Below are positions 32,886 to 40,858 of a stretch of DNA of 64,000 nt, one piece after another. The stretch's first letter is position 1; every line of letters starts with the position of its first letter. Made by a program: the position numbers and the translations under genes. Under the pieces are notes generated by a model that was given only the letters and a program-made list of their open reading frames with translations, made no database searches and had not been told where the DNA came from. The DNA is from Nocardiopsis sp. NRRL B-16309 (GTDB taxonomy: Bacteria; Actinomycetota; Actinomycetes; Streptosporangiales; Streptosporangiaceae), in NCBI RefSeq assembly GCF_001279585.1, contig NZ_LGEC01000137.1, positions 1 to 64,000 of the forward strand, given 5' to 3'.

Positions 32886-34673
32886 GTGAGCGAACAGGAG
32901 ACCCTTTCCACCACGGCCGCCGCGACGCCCGGACGGGGGGTGGACGGCGACTTCGCCGTCTGGGCGCCCCACACCGCCCGCGTCACCCTGCGCGCGGACG
33001 GCGCCGACCACCCCATGCGGCGCGGCGACGACGGCTGGTGGCGCGCCACCGTCGACACCGCCGGACCCGGGACCGACTACGCCTACCTCCTGGACGAGGA
33101 CCCCAAGCCGCTGCCCGACCCCCGCTCGCTCTGGCAGCCGCAGGGCGTCCACGCGGCCAGCCGCGTCTACGACCACGCCGCGCACACCTGGACCGACACC
33201 GCCTGGACCGGCCGCGCACTGCCCGGCGGCGTGGTCTACGAGCTGCACGTGGGCACCTTCACCTCCGAAGGAACCCTGTGGGCCGCCGCCGAACGGCTGG
33301 ACCACCTGGTCGGCCTCGGCGTCACCCACGTCGAGCTCCTGCCGCTCAACGCCTTCGAGGGCACCCACGGCTGGGGCTACGACGGCGTGCTGTGGTCGGC
33401 CGTGCACGAGCCCTACGGCGGCCCCGACGCCCTCAAGGCCTTCGTCGACGCCGCCCACGCGCGCGGCCTGGCCGTCCTGCTCGACGCCGTGTACAACCAC
33501 CTGGGACCCTCCGGCGCCTACCTGCCCCGCTTCGGCCCCTACTTCTCCGGAGAGAACGCCTGGGGGCCCTCGCTCAACCTCGACGGCCCCGACTCCGACC
33601 CCGTGCGCCGCCACGTCCTGGACGGCGCGCTGGACTGGCTGCGGCACTTCCACCTGGACGGCCTGCGCCTGGACGCCGTCCACGCGCTGCGCGACGACCG
33701 GGCCACACCGCTGCTCGCCGCGCTCTCCGACGAGGTCGACGCGCTCTCCACCGCTCTGGGCCGACCGCTGACGCTGATCGCCGAGTCCGACCGCAACGAC
33801 CCCCGCACCGTCCTGCCCCGCGAGGCGGGCGGCCTGGGCATGGCCGCGCAGTGGTCCGACGACCTCCACCACGCCCTGCACGTGGCGCTCACCGGCGAGA
33901 CCCACGGCTACTACGCCGACTTCGCCGACCCCGAGGCGCTGCCCACCACGCTGACCCGCGCGTTCTGGCACGCGGGCACCTACTCCGCCTTCCGCCGCCG
34001 CACCCACGGCGCGCCCGTGGACACGGCGCGCGTCCCGGGCCACCGCTTCCTCGGCTACCTGAGCAACCACGACCAGATCGGCAACCGCGCGCGCGGCGAC
34101 CGCATGGGCGAGCACCTCTCGCCCACCCTGCTGGCGTGCGGGGCGGCGCTGGTCCTGTGCTCGCCCTTCACCCCGATGCTGTTCATGGGGGAGGAGTGGG
34201 GGGCCACGACCCCCTGGCCGTTCTTCGCCTCCTTCACTGACGCCGACCTGGTGGAGGGGGTGCGACGGGGCCGCCGCCGCGAGTTCGCCGCCCTGGGGTG
34301 GGCCGAGGAGGACATCCCCGACCCGATGGACCCCGCCACCCGCGACTCCGCCGTCCTGGACTGGGACGAGCGCGACCACAAGCACCACGCCCTGCTCCTG
34401 GAGACCTACCGCTCCCTCATCGCCCTGCGCCGCGACGAACCCGAACTGGCCGACCCGCGCCTGGACCGGTTCGAGGTCGTGGTGAGCGGGGACGGCCGCC
34501 GGCTCGTCCTGGTCCGCGGCGGGCTGCGGGTGGTCTGCAACCTGGACCCGGTCGACGCCGAGATCGAACTCGACGCCCCGCCCCGCGAACTCGTGTTCGC
34601 CAACGGGCGCCCGCGGGTCCGCGGCACCAGGGTCGACCTGCCGGGGGAGTGCTTCGCCGTCCTGCGGCTGTGA
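32886..34673 (+). CDS. treZ: malto-oligosyltrehalose trehalohydrolase
   Basis: A 595-residue GH13 enzyme that releases trehalose from the products of TreY. An N-terminal CBM48-like domain (about 20-110, DFAVWAPHTARVTLR) precedes the catalytic barrel. Family motifs in order: VVYELHVGTFTSEGT, HGWGYDGVLWSAVHEPYGGP, LLDAVYNHLGPSGAYLP, the nucleophile region LDGLRLDAVHAL, LTLIAESDRNDPR with the acid/base Glu, and LSNHDQIGNRARGDR with the third carboxylate. Length matches the family. It starts with GTG. It is separated from treY by the rRNA methyltransferase gene, an unusual interruption of the usual treYZ pair. Confidence 0.95.
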   Translation: MSEQETLSTTAAATPGRGVDGDFAVWAPHTARVTLRADGADHPMRRGDDGWWRATVDTAGPGTDYAYLLDEDPKPLPDPRSLWQPQGVHAASRVYDHAAHTWTDTAWTGRALPGGVVYELHVGTFTSEGTLWAAAERLDHLVGLGVTHVELLPLNAFEGTHGWGYDGVLWSAVHEPYGGPDALKAFVDAAHARGLAVLLDAVYNHLGPSGAYLPRFGPYFSGENAWGPSLNLDGPDSDPVRRHVLDGALDWLRHFHLDGLRLDAVHALRDDRATPLLAALSDEVDALSTALGRPLTLIAESDRNDPRTVLPREAGGLGMAAQWSDDLHHALHVALTGETHGYYADFADPEALPTTLTRAFWHAGTYSAFRRRTHGAPVDTARVPGHRFLGYLSNHDQIGNRARGDRMGEHLSPTLLACGAALVLCSPFTPMLFMGEEWGATTPWPFFASFTDADLVEGVRRGRRREFAALGWAEEDIPDPMDPATRDSAVLDWDERDHKHHALLLETYRSLIALRRDEPELADPRLDRFEVVVSGDGRRLVLVRGGLRVVCNLDPVDAEIELDAPPRELVFANGRPRVRGTRVDLPGECFAVLRL

Positions 34674-34694
34674 GCGGGCGGCCCGCCGTTCCGC

Positions 34695-35489
34695 TCACCC
34701 GTCCAGCGCGTGGAAGACGGTCAGCCACTGGTCGGGGGAGACCGCCCCCACGGGGGCGTCCGGCGCGACCCGCGCCGCACGCAGCGCCGACGCCACCCGG
34801 CGGGCGGGGTGCGCCCGGCGCAGCGACGCGCCCAACGATCCGCCGACCCCGCCGAAGCCCAGCTCCACCAGGCGGCGGTAGGCGGCGCGGCGCTCCGGGG
34901 CCACGAGGGGGCGTGCGCGCCGGTGGAGCACGAGGATCCCCGCGTCCACACGGGGCACCGGCCGGAACCGGTCGCGGCCGATCCGCCCCGCCAGCGACCA
35001 CGACCACTCCGGCCAGGTCAGCACGGTCAACCGGCTCCAACGACCGTAGGCGCCGGCGCGCTTGCGCGCGTACTCCAGCTGTGTCACCAGGGTGGCCCGG
35101 GTCAGGCCCGGGGCCGCCAGGCACCACCGCACGATGCCGGCGGTGCGGGCGTAGGGGATGTTGCCGACCACGGCGAAGGGCTCGCGGGGCGGGCGAGCCC
35201 GGGTGAAGTCGGCGCACACCACCCGCAGCGGACGGTCGCGGTGGCGCGCGGCCAGGCGGTCGGCGAGGCGGGGGTCGAGCTCGTAGGCGATCACCCGCCC
35301 GGCGGCGGGGACGAGGAAGCGGGTGATCGCGCCCTCGCCGGTGCCGACCTCGACCACCAGGTCGCCGGGTCCGATCCCGGCCAGGCGCACCACACGGCGG
35401 GCGGCGGCGGGATCGGTGAGGAAGTTCTGGGACAGGCGGCGCCGGGTGTCTCCGGCGGAGGTGCGTCGCGGGCGTGCGGTACGTGCCAC
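34695..35489 (-). CDS. erm: 23S rRNA adenine-N6 methyltransferase, Erm type
   Basis: A 264-residue Erm/KsgA-family enzyme, closest by motif to actinomycete Erm proteins (ErmE type), that methylates A2058 of 23S rRNA and blocks macrolides, lincosamides and streptogramin B. Motifs: LSQNFLTDPAAARRVV at 19-34, SAM motif I VVEVGTGEGAITRFL at 45-59, AYELDPRLADRL, the catalytic NIPY at 110-113, and the Erm-specific LVTQLEYARKRAGAYGRWSR. The Gly-Val-Gly-Gly-Ser-Leu loop near the C-terminus also separates Erm from KsgA. The start is uncertain: GTG 35489 is used, GTG 35510 is an alternative. A leader ORF, hairpin and WhiB7-like promoter lie upstream, which argues for antibiotic-induced expression. Confidence 0.88.
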   Translation of the reverse strand: MARTARPRRTSAGDTRRRLSQNFLTDPAAARRVVRLAGIGPGDLVVEVGTGEGAITRFLVPAAGRVIAYELDPRLADRLAARHRDRPLRVVCADFTRARPPREPFAVVGNIPYARTAGIVRWCLAAPGLTRATLVTQLEYARKRAGAYGRWSRLTVLTWPEWSWSLAGRIGRDRFRPVPRVDAGILVLHRRARPLVAPERRAAYRRLVELGFGGVGGSLGASLRRAHPARRVASALRAARVAPDAPVGAVSPDQWLTVFHALDG

Positions 35490-35703
35490 GGTGCGGTCCG
35501 TTCCAGCCACGGGGGTGGCCGACAGGGACGGGCGCCGCGATCGGGGCGGCGCTGTGCGCACGCCGAGGGAGGTCCGGGCGGCCCGTCCTGGAGGAAGGTG
35601 GACAGGCGGGACCTGGACCGGAGCACAGAGCGAGGAGCCGCGCGCAACCGCGCCCGAGCGCGCGAGTGGCGCGGTCGGGCATCGTGGGGTGCGGGCGGCG
35701 GAA

Positions 35704-35753
35704 CCGACGCCTCCGGGCGCGCACACGCGCCGAACGGAGGCCTCGGGCGTCGG
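35704..35753 (-). promoter_or_regulatory. nested hairpin directly after the erm leader ORF
   Basis: In the leader RNA, CCGACGCC (35753-35746) pairs with GGCGTCGG (35711-35704), and within it GGCGCG (35731-35726) pairs with CGCGCC (35721-35716) around a 4-base loop. The outer stem begins at the base right after the leader stop codon, so a ribosome ending or stalling on the leader ORF would cover or melt it. This is the layout expected of an attenuator. Confidence 0.6.
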
Positions 35754-35852
35754 CTATCGGTCCAGGGAGGCGGACCGGGGCCGGACGACGAGTTCGGGGG
35801 CGCTCAGGGACCAGGTCAGAGCCCGGCCCTCGATCGCGCAGAAGCAGCACAT
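35754..35852 (-). CDS. 32-codon leader peptide upstream of erm
   Basis: A short ORF that starts MCCFCAIEGRALTW and ends at the TAG 35754-35756. It begins 7 bases downstream of a TACGGT -10, so the transcript should start at its ATG and be leaderless. Three Cys in the first five codons are unusual for this genome. It lies about 265 bases upstream of the Erm gene on the same strand and is followed at once by a nested hairpin. Leader peptides of this kind regulate erm genes by ribosome stalling or by attenuation. I do not recognise the peptide itself; it may act only through its translation. Confidence 0.6.
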   Translation of the reverse strand: MCCFCAIEGRALTWSLSAPELVVRPRSASLDR

Positions 35853-35859
35853 GCGGCCC

Positions 35860-35896
35860 ACCGTAGAAGGCCAGCGACGGTCGGGCAACGGATTTT
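35860..35896 (-). promoter_or_regulatory. WhiB7-type promoter of the erm leader
   Basis: On the minus strand: an AAAAT block (35896-35892), three bases, the -35 TTGCCC (35888-35883), a 17-base spacer, and the -10 TACGGT (35865-35860). WhiB7 (WblC) promotes SigA transcription from promoters with an AT-rich block exactly 3 bp upstream of the -35, and its known targets include erm genes and other ribosome-protection genes. All spacings match. Confidence 0.6.
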
Positions 35897-36123
35897 CCGG
35901 TCGCCGGGCGGACACGGCGGCCAGGAGCGGCGTTCGGTCTCCGGCCCTGGTGTGCGGTGTCCCGCCCATGGGTGGCGGCCGGACGACCGGGTCGACCCCC
36001 AGGGGCGGCGTTCGGGCCGCGGCATCGGGATTCGACGCCCGGGCGGCGATCGGGGTCGTCACCGGGGGACGGTGGTCGAAAACGACTCGCGTCCACGGGC
36101 CTGACCACGCCATACTCGCGCTC

Positions 36124-36825
36124 ATGCCGAACTTCGCGGACTTCGACACCCGCCACTACCGCACCGTCGACGTGGCCACCGGCTACGACGGCTGGTCGAG
36201 CACCTACGAGGACTCCGTCCTGGACGCCATGGACCTCGCGCTGCTCGACGGCCTCACCCGCCCCGACTGGGCGGCCGTCCGGCGCGCCGCCGACCTGGGC
36301 TGCGGCACCGGGCGCACGGGCGCCTGGCTGCGCGGACGGGGTGTGGCGCACGTGGACGGCGTCGATCTGAGCGCGGGCATGCTCGAACTGGCCGGGCGGC
36401 GCGGCGCGCACGACACCCTCACCCAGGGCGACGTGCGCGCGAGCGGCCTGTCCGAGGCCGCCTACGACCTGGTGATCGCCTCACTCATCGACGAGCACCT
36501 GCCCGACCTCGGCCCGCTCTACGCCGAGGCCCGGCGCCTGGCCGCTCCGGGCGCGACCTTCGCCCTGGTCGCCTACCACCCGCAGTTCATGATGGTCTCG
36601 GGCATGCCCACGCACTTCACCGACGAATCCGGGGAGGACGTGGCCATCACCACCCACGTGCACCTGCTCAGCGACCACGTGCGCGCCGCGATGGCCGCCG
36701 GGTGGCGGCTGGCGGAGCTGACGGAGGCCACCGTGGACGACGACTGGATCGCGGCCAAGCCCAGGTGGGAACGCTTCCGCGGCCATCCCATCTCCGCGGC
36801 CCTGGTGTGGGAGCTTCCGGCCTGA
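36124..36825 (+). CDS. class I SAM-dependent methyltransferase
   Basis: A 233-residue small-molecule methyltransferase (Methyltransf_11/25 type). SAM motif I is AADLGCGTGRTGAWL near 60-74, followed by VDGVDLSAGMLELAGRRG and the motif-IV-like DLVIASLIDEHLPDL. C-terminal LLSDHVRAAMAAGWRLAELTE resembles UbiE/BioC-like enzymes that act on small soluble substrates. A CATACT hexamer 7 bases before the ATG indicates a leaderless transcript, with no Shine-Dalgarno sequence. It is divergent from the erm leader, and its 3' end overlaps the opposing phosphotransferase frame. The substrate is unknown. Confidence 0.82.
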   Translation: MPNFADFDTRHYRTVDVATGYDGWSSTYEDSVLDAMDLALLDGLTRPDWAAVRRAADLGCGTGRTGAWLRGRGVAHVDGVDLSAGMLELAGRRGAHDTLTQGDVRASGLSEAAYDLVIASLIDEHLPDLGPLYAEARRLAAPGATFALVAYHPQFMMVSGMPTHFTDESGEDVAITTHVHLLSDHVRAAMAAGWRLAELTEATVDDDWIAAKPRWERFRGHPISAALVWELPA

Positions 36826-37642
36826 CGGGCCCGCGTCCGGCCCCGCCCGCGCGGCCCGCGTCTCGGGAGGCGGTCAGGGCCGCCAGCCACACGTCGCGGT
36901 GCCGCTCGACGTAGTCGGCCGCCGGGCCCCAGTGCTCGGCGTGGCCCTCCGCGTGCAGCCGGGCCCACGGCGGCGCGCCGGTGCGCGCCCCCTCCTCCAG
37001 GGTGCGGAACATCCCGCGCACCCGGTACAGGATCGCGTCGGGCAGCTCCCGTCGCTGGGCGCCGTCGCAGCCGTACCCGTCGGCCAGCGCGCGCAGGCGG
37101 CGGGCGTCGGCCCGCGGGTCCCCGCCGACGTGCAGGGGGACGAATCCGTGCGCGGCGTAGCCCAGGTCCTCCATCCGCGAGCCCGGGGCGGCGCCGTCCC
37201 AGTCCACGAAGACCCAGTGGTCCCCGTCCCTCACCAGGTTCCAGGGCGCGAGATCGTTGTGGCACACGACCTCCTCCCGCAGCGGTCGCAGCCACGCCTC
37301 CCACGCGGCGTCGTCCGGCGGGCGGTACTCGGCGGTCAGGTCGTGCAGGCGCCGGATCATCGCGCCGACCCGGCCCAGCTCGGCCGCGGTCATCGGCGCC
37401 GACCGGTCGGCCGTCCTCCCGGGCACGTACTCCAGCACCTGCCGACCGCGGTCGTCCCGGCCGAGCCCGGCCGGGGCGCACTCGAAGCCCCGGCGCTCCA
37501 GGTACCGCAGCAGGTCCAGCACCGACCGGGAGGACCCCAGCCAGGGCTTGCGCACCGTCGCGCCCGCCCGGACGACCTCCGCGGCCACGTTGCCGCCCGT
37601 CAGCGGTGTCTCATCCGGCCCCGAGGGCCACAGGTCCGTCAT
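36668..37642 (-). CDS. APH-family phosphotransferase
   Basis: A 324-residue protein-kinase-like phosphotransferase of the aminoglycoside/choline kinase family. The Brenner motif CHNDLAPWNLV (catalytic Asp130, Asn at 135) and the metal-binding FVDWDGAAPGSRMEDLGY are intact. An N-terminal kinase lobe with no clear P-loop covers residues 15-80. Members inactivate aminoglycosides or macrolides or phosphorylate other small molecules; the target here is unknown. The natural end would be near residue 258 (VWLAALTASRD), but the frame runs on for about 65 Arg/Pro/Ala-rich residues, the last 52 of them antisense to the methyltransferase gene. A lost stop codon is likely. Confidence 0.78.
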   Translation of the reverse strand: MTDLWPSGPDETPLTGGNVAAEVVRAGATVRKPWLGSSRSVLDLLRYLERRGFECAPAGLGRDDRGRQVLEYVPGRTADRSAPMTAAELGRVGAMIRRLHDLTAEYRPPDDAAWEAWLRPLREEVVCHNDLAPWNLVRDGDHWVFVDWDGAAPGSRMEDLGYAAHGFVPLHVGGDPRADARRLRALADGYGCDGAQRRELPDAILYRVRGMFRTLEEGARTGAPPWARLHAEGHAEHWGPAADYVERHRDVWLAALTASRDAGRAGGAGRGPVRPEAPTPGPRRWDGRGSVPTWAWPRSSRRPRWPPSAPPAATRRPSRRARGR

Positions 37643-37794
37643 GGCCCCATGCTCGGACCGGGCGGGCGGGTCCGTCCACCGGTTTTCGCACGGGGCCCGG
37701 CACCGGACCGGAGGTGTCCCCGTGCCCCTGCCGCGCACCACGGGCCCGCCCCCGGGCCATCCGGCGAAGTGCGGACCCCGGCCCCGCCTCGCGA

Positions 37795-39069
37795 CTATCC
37801 GGCCCCGTGCTCCGCTTCGCCGGAGCCCAGCGCCGCGCGGTCGATCCGCGCCATCGGTACGAGCAGCGTCAGGACCAGCAGCGCCATCACCGCGAACACC
37901 GCCCGCACGCCCACGAACTGGGCGAGGAGCCCGCCCGCGGCCGCGCCCAGCGGCATGGTGCCCCAGGCCAGCAGCCGGTAGGCGCTGTTGACCCGGCCCA
38001 GCAGGGCGTCGGGCGTGGTCCGCTGGCGCAGCGACACCGTGATCACGTTCCACACCGCGATCCCGACCCCGCCCACCAGGAAACAGGCCGCCACCGCGAA
38101 CGGGTTCGTGCTCAGCGCGGGCGCGCCCACCAGCAGGGCGAAGGTCAGGACGGTCAGCCACAGCGACCGCGCCCGGCCGAGGAGGCGCTCGACCCGGTCG
38201 GCGCCCAGCGCGCCGAGCAGGCTGCCCGCGGCCGCGGCGGTCATCAGCAGCCCGTAGCCGGGCTCGGTCAGGCCCAGGGCCGAGTCCGGGCCGACCGCGT
38301 ACAGCACCAGCACGGCGAACGCCGCGTTGGTCGCGAAGTTGGACACGCCCACCATGGCCGCGAGCGTCCGCAGCAGGCGGTCCCGCCACAGGAACCGCAG
38401 ACCCTCGGCGATGTCGGACCGCAGCGGCGCGGGCGCGGCCCGCTCGACGCGGTAGCGGCCGCCCACGGTCACCAGCACGCCCAGCGCCGCCAGCCACAGC
38501 CCGGCGGGCGCGGCGAACGCGGCGACCAGGCCGAGCGCCACCAGCAGGCCGCCCAGCGGCGGGCCGACGAACTGCTGCGCGGTCAGCTCCACGGCGTGCA
38601 GGCGGCCGTTGGCGGCCGAGAGCCGGCGTCGCGGCACCACCTGCGGCAGGATCGACTGCGAGGCCGTGTCGTAGACGGTCTCGGCCACGCCCACGCACAG
38701 GGCCGCCGCGTACAGCGTCCAGATCGACGCCGTTCCCGAGGCCAGGACCAGCGCCAGCACGGTGAGCGCGAGGCCGCGGGCGATGTTGGCGCCCAGCATC
38801 GCCGAGCGCCGGTCGACCCGGTCCGCCAGGGCTCCGGCGGGCAGGGCGAACAGCAGCCACGGAACGGTGAGCGCGAAGGTCACGCCCGCGACCAGGGGCG
38901 GGGAGTCGGTGAACCGCAGCGCGGCCAGCGGCAGCGCGACCCTGAGCACGCCGTCGGCCAGGTTGGACAGCGCGGAGGCGCTCCACAGCCGCCAGAAGCG
39001 GCCGCCCAGGGGCGTGGTCGTTCCGGTGCCGGGGCTGTCATCGGACGGGGGAGAGGAGGGAGTGGCCAT
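37795..39069 (-). CDS. MFS exporter, MefA/EntS-like
   Basis: A 424-residue major facilitator transporter of the MFS_3 (drug/enterobactin exporter) group with about 12 hydrophobic segments. Signatures: FWRLWSASALSNLADGVLRV at residues 25-44, ALPAGALADRVDRRSAML as the loop 2-3 motif, and YDTASQSILPQVVPRRRLSAANG, typical of MefA/TetV-like effluxers. It is divergent from an ArsR repressor, with a 32-bp perfect inverted repeat over its likely promoter, so it is substrate-induced. With the nearby rRNA methyltransferases it may export a macrolide, but the substrate is unknown. Confidence 0.87.
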   Translation of the reverse strand: MATPSSPPSDDSPGTGTTTPLGGRFWRLWSASALSNLADGVLRVALPLAALRFTDSPPLVAGVTFALTVPWLLFALPAGALADRVDRRSAMLGANIARGLALTVLALVLASGTASIWTLYAAALCVGVAETVYDTASQSILPQVVPRRRLSAANGRLHAVELTAQQFVGPPLGGLLVALGLVAAFAAPAGLWLAALGVLVTVGGRYRVERAAPAPLRSDIAEGLRFLWRDRLLRTLAAMVGVSNFATNAAFAVLVLYAVGPDSALGLTEPGYGLLMTAAAAGSLLGALGADRVERLLGRARSLWLTVLTFALLVGAPALSTNPFAVAACFLVGGVGIAVWNVITVSLRQRTTPDALLGRVNSAYRLLAWGTMPLGAAAGGLLAQFVGVRAVFAVMALLVLTLLVPMARIDRAALGSGEAEHGAG

Positions 39070-39081
39070 GGATCGACAATG

Positions 39082-39113
39082 ACAGATCGATTGAGTTTTC
39101 TCAATCGATCTGT
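39082..39113. promoter_or_regulatory. 32-bp perfect inverted repeat, ArsR operator
   Basis: ACAGATCGATTGAG (39082-39095) and CTCAATCGATCTGT (39100-39113) are perfect 14-bp arms around TTTT. On the minus strand the sequence holds a TTGAGA -35, a 17-base spacer and a CATTGT -10-like element, so the operator covers the MFS promoter. On the plus strand a TACGCT hexamer (39131-39136) 7 bases before the ArsR ATG gives that gene a leaderless start. Confidence 0.8.
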
Positions 39114-39143
39114 CCCAACCCGATGGTTGTTACGCTGGCGGCC

Positions 39144-39695
39144 ATGAGCGACGACGAAGAGCACGGCGCCGCCGCCCCGGGGCCGCGCCGTCGGCGCCCG
39201 GCCACGGTCCGCGAGGCCAAGGCCCTGGCGCACCCGCTGCGCGTGCGCATCCTGCGCCTGTGCCTGCACCGCGAGCTGACCAACCGGGAACTCGCCGACC
39301 GCCTCGACACCGCTCCCGGCACCGTCCTGTACCACGTACGGCAGCTCGTGGCCGCGGGCCTGCTGGCGGCCGAGCCCGTGCGCACCGGCGCCGGCGGGGC
39401 GCTGGAGAAGCCCTACCGCGCCACGGGCGAGTCCTGGTGGCTGGACGGGTCCCAGTCCGACCCCGGTACCGGCGCCGTCGCCCCGGTCAGCGCCTTCCAG
39501 CAGGAGCTGGACGAGGCCGGACCCGAGTCCGTGCGCACGTTCGCGCGCTTCGCGCTGCACCTGTCCGACGACGACGTCGCCGAACTCGACCGCCGCATCG
39601 TCGCGGTCCTGGACGAGTTCGTGTCCACCGACCACCAGCGCCGGGACCAGCCCCTGTACGGCGGGGCCTTCCTCCTGCACCGCCCCGCCGAATGA
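39144..39695 (+). CDS. ArsR-family winged-helix repressor
   Basis: A 183-residue ArsR/SmtB-like regulator of the HTH_20 type. The winged helix spans about residues 24-95: REAKALAHPLRVRILRLCL, LTNRELADRLDTAPGTVLYH as the recognition helix, VRQLVAAGLLAAE. It lacks metal-binding CxC motifs, so the ligand is probably organic. The C-terminal half (100-183) is helical. It is divergent from the MFS exporter with a 32-bp perfect palindrome between, and most likely represses it and itself. No Shine-Dalgarno sequence; TACGCT lies 7 bases before the ATG. Confidence 0.87.
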   Translation: MSDDEEHGAAAPGPRRRRPATVREAKALAHPLRVRILRLCLHRELTNRELADRLDTAPGTVLYHVRQLVAAGLLAAEPVRTGAGGALEKPYRATGESWWLDGSQSDPGTGAVAPVSAFQQELDEAGPESVRTFARFALHLSDDDVAELDRRIVAVLDEFVSTDHQRRDQPLYGGAFLLHRPAE

Positions 39696-39698
39696 GCC

Positions 39699-39973
39699 TC
39701 ACAGGACCCAGAGCGCGAACAGGATCACGGCGAGCATGGCGGTGACCACGGCCAGCGCCGTCGCGGAGACCTTGACGGAGCTGTAGGGGCGCTCCCCCTC
39801 GACCGCGCCGGTACAGCCGTTGACCACGGGCTCCCGGGCGCGGCAGAGGGCGGCAGGGCGGAGGCGATGACGGTGGGCAGACCGGCCAGGGGCGCACCGG
39901 AGACCGTGAAGAGGGCGGCCAGCGCGGCCGTACCGGCGCCGAGCAGGACCCGCGCGCCGCGACGGCTCAGCAC
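39699..39973 (-). pseudogene. frameshifted small membrane protein
   Basis: On the minus strand a frame from GTG 39973 encodes a hydrophobic segment, LLGAGTAALAALFTVSGAPL, then SALPP. The same region in another frame gives RAREPVVNGCTGAVEGERPY, followed by a second hydrophobic stretch ending VILFALWVL and TGA at 39699-39701. The two parts look like one two-helix membrane protein, and joining them needs a single-base frame change near 39845-39860, where runs of CCG/GCC occur. The span is 275 bases, not a multiple of three. It may be a real mutation, a programmed shift or a sequencing error. Confidence 0.45.
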
Positions 39974-40195
39974 GGGCGGCCCGGAACGGGGGAGGGGTCG
40001 ATCGTGTGCCGGCTCGCCGGGCGGGAGCGACCCACCGCGCGCGGGGCGGCGGTCACGGGTTCGGCGACGTCCCGGACACCGGGCGGGCACCGTCGGCTCC
40101 GCGGACTCAGCGCTCCCATAAGGGAAGCGGTACCCCGAACCGGGACGAACCGAACCCGGGGCGCGGTGGGCCGTCCCCGGGGCGCCGACCCCGGG

Positions 40196-40771
40196 TCAGG
40201 ACCTGGCGATCCGCCGTCCGGAGATCCGGCTCGGCACGATCTTCAGCACCTGGTCGCGCGTGCCCGCGGCCCACGGCTTGGCGAGCCGCCCCTGCGGGAT
40301 GCGGCTCAGCTCACCGGTGTCGCGGATCCACCGGCACCGTCCCGAGACGAGCACGCTCCACCCCTCGAGGTGCTCGTGGTCGAAGTGGTCCACCTCGAAG
40401 GCGGCGTACCCGCGTCCGTGGCGCATGATGGTCCCCGCCAGGTTCGACCGGAACACGATCGTGTCGTTGACCAGCGCGTAGTTCACCGGCAGCACCGTGG
40501 GCGCGGCGTCGCCCTCGATGGTGAAGGCCACCCGCCCGATACCGCGCGTGGACAGCAGGTTGAGGCAGGTCTCCCGCTCCAGCACGGTGAAGCTCGAATC
40601 CGTGCTCTCGGCGATGTCCGCGCCCACCAGCAGTTCCGCGTCCTCGCTCAGCTGTCGGGTGCCCGCCAGGTCCTCGGAGGAGGACCCGCGCGGAGCCGGG
40701 GGCGAAGGCGCCCCCATGACGTTCCCGTGCCCCCGTGCCGACTCGTCCGTACCGCCTGAAGAAGTCATCAC
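40196..40771 (-). CDS. pyridoxamine 5'-phosphate oxidase-like flavin/F420-binding protein
   Basis: A 191-residue protein of the split-barrel PPOX family (PF12900/PF01243-like). The conserved core runs from about residue 62: LERETCLNLLSTRGIGRVAF, APTVLPVNYALVNDTIVFRS and YAAFEVDHFDHEHLEGWSVL, a typical flavin- or F420-binding layout. The N-terminal 50 residues are Ser/Gly/Pro-rich. Its substrate is unknown. Proteins of this family belong to DosR/DevR regulons in mycobacteria and streptomycetes, and this one sits beside DevR/DevS-like genes with a DevR-box-like palindrome 75 bases upstream. An in-frame ATG follows the first one directly. Confidence 0.82.
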   Translation of the reverse strand: MMTSSGGTDESARGHGNVMGAPSPPAPRGSSSEDLAGTRQLSEDAELLVGADIAESTDSSFTVLERETCLNLLSTRGIGRVAFTIEGDAAPTVLPVNYALVNDTIVFRSNLAGTIMRHGRGYAAFEVDHFDHEHLEGWSVLVSGRCRWIRDTGELSRIPQGRLAKPWAAGTRDQVLKIVPSRISGRRIARS

Positions 40772-40845
40772 GCGCCCCCATGGTCACTCGCCGGATCGAC
40801 TGCTCTGCCCGTCCAGATCATCACCGTCGGTCGTGCCCCTGACGC

Positions 40846-40858
40846 GGACCGCTGGTCC
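40846..40858. promoter_or_regulatory. DevR/DosR-box-like palindrome
   Basis: GGACC (40846-40850), GCT, GGTCC (40854-40858), extended by C on the right to GGTCCC. The Dos box consensus carries GGGAC and GTCCC half-sites around a short centre. It lies about 75 bases upstream of the PPOX gene and 195 bases upstream of the response regulator, so could serve either. Confidence 0.4.
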
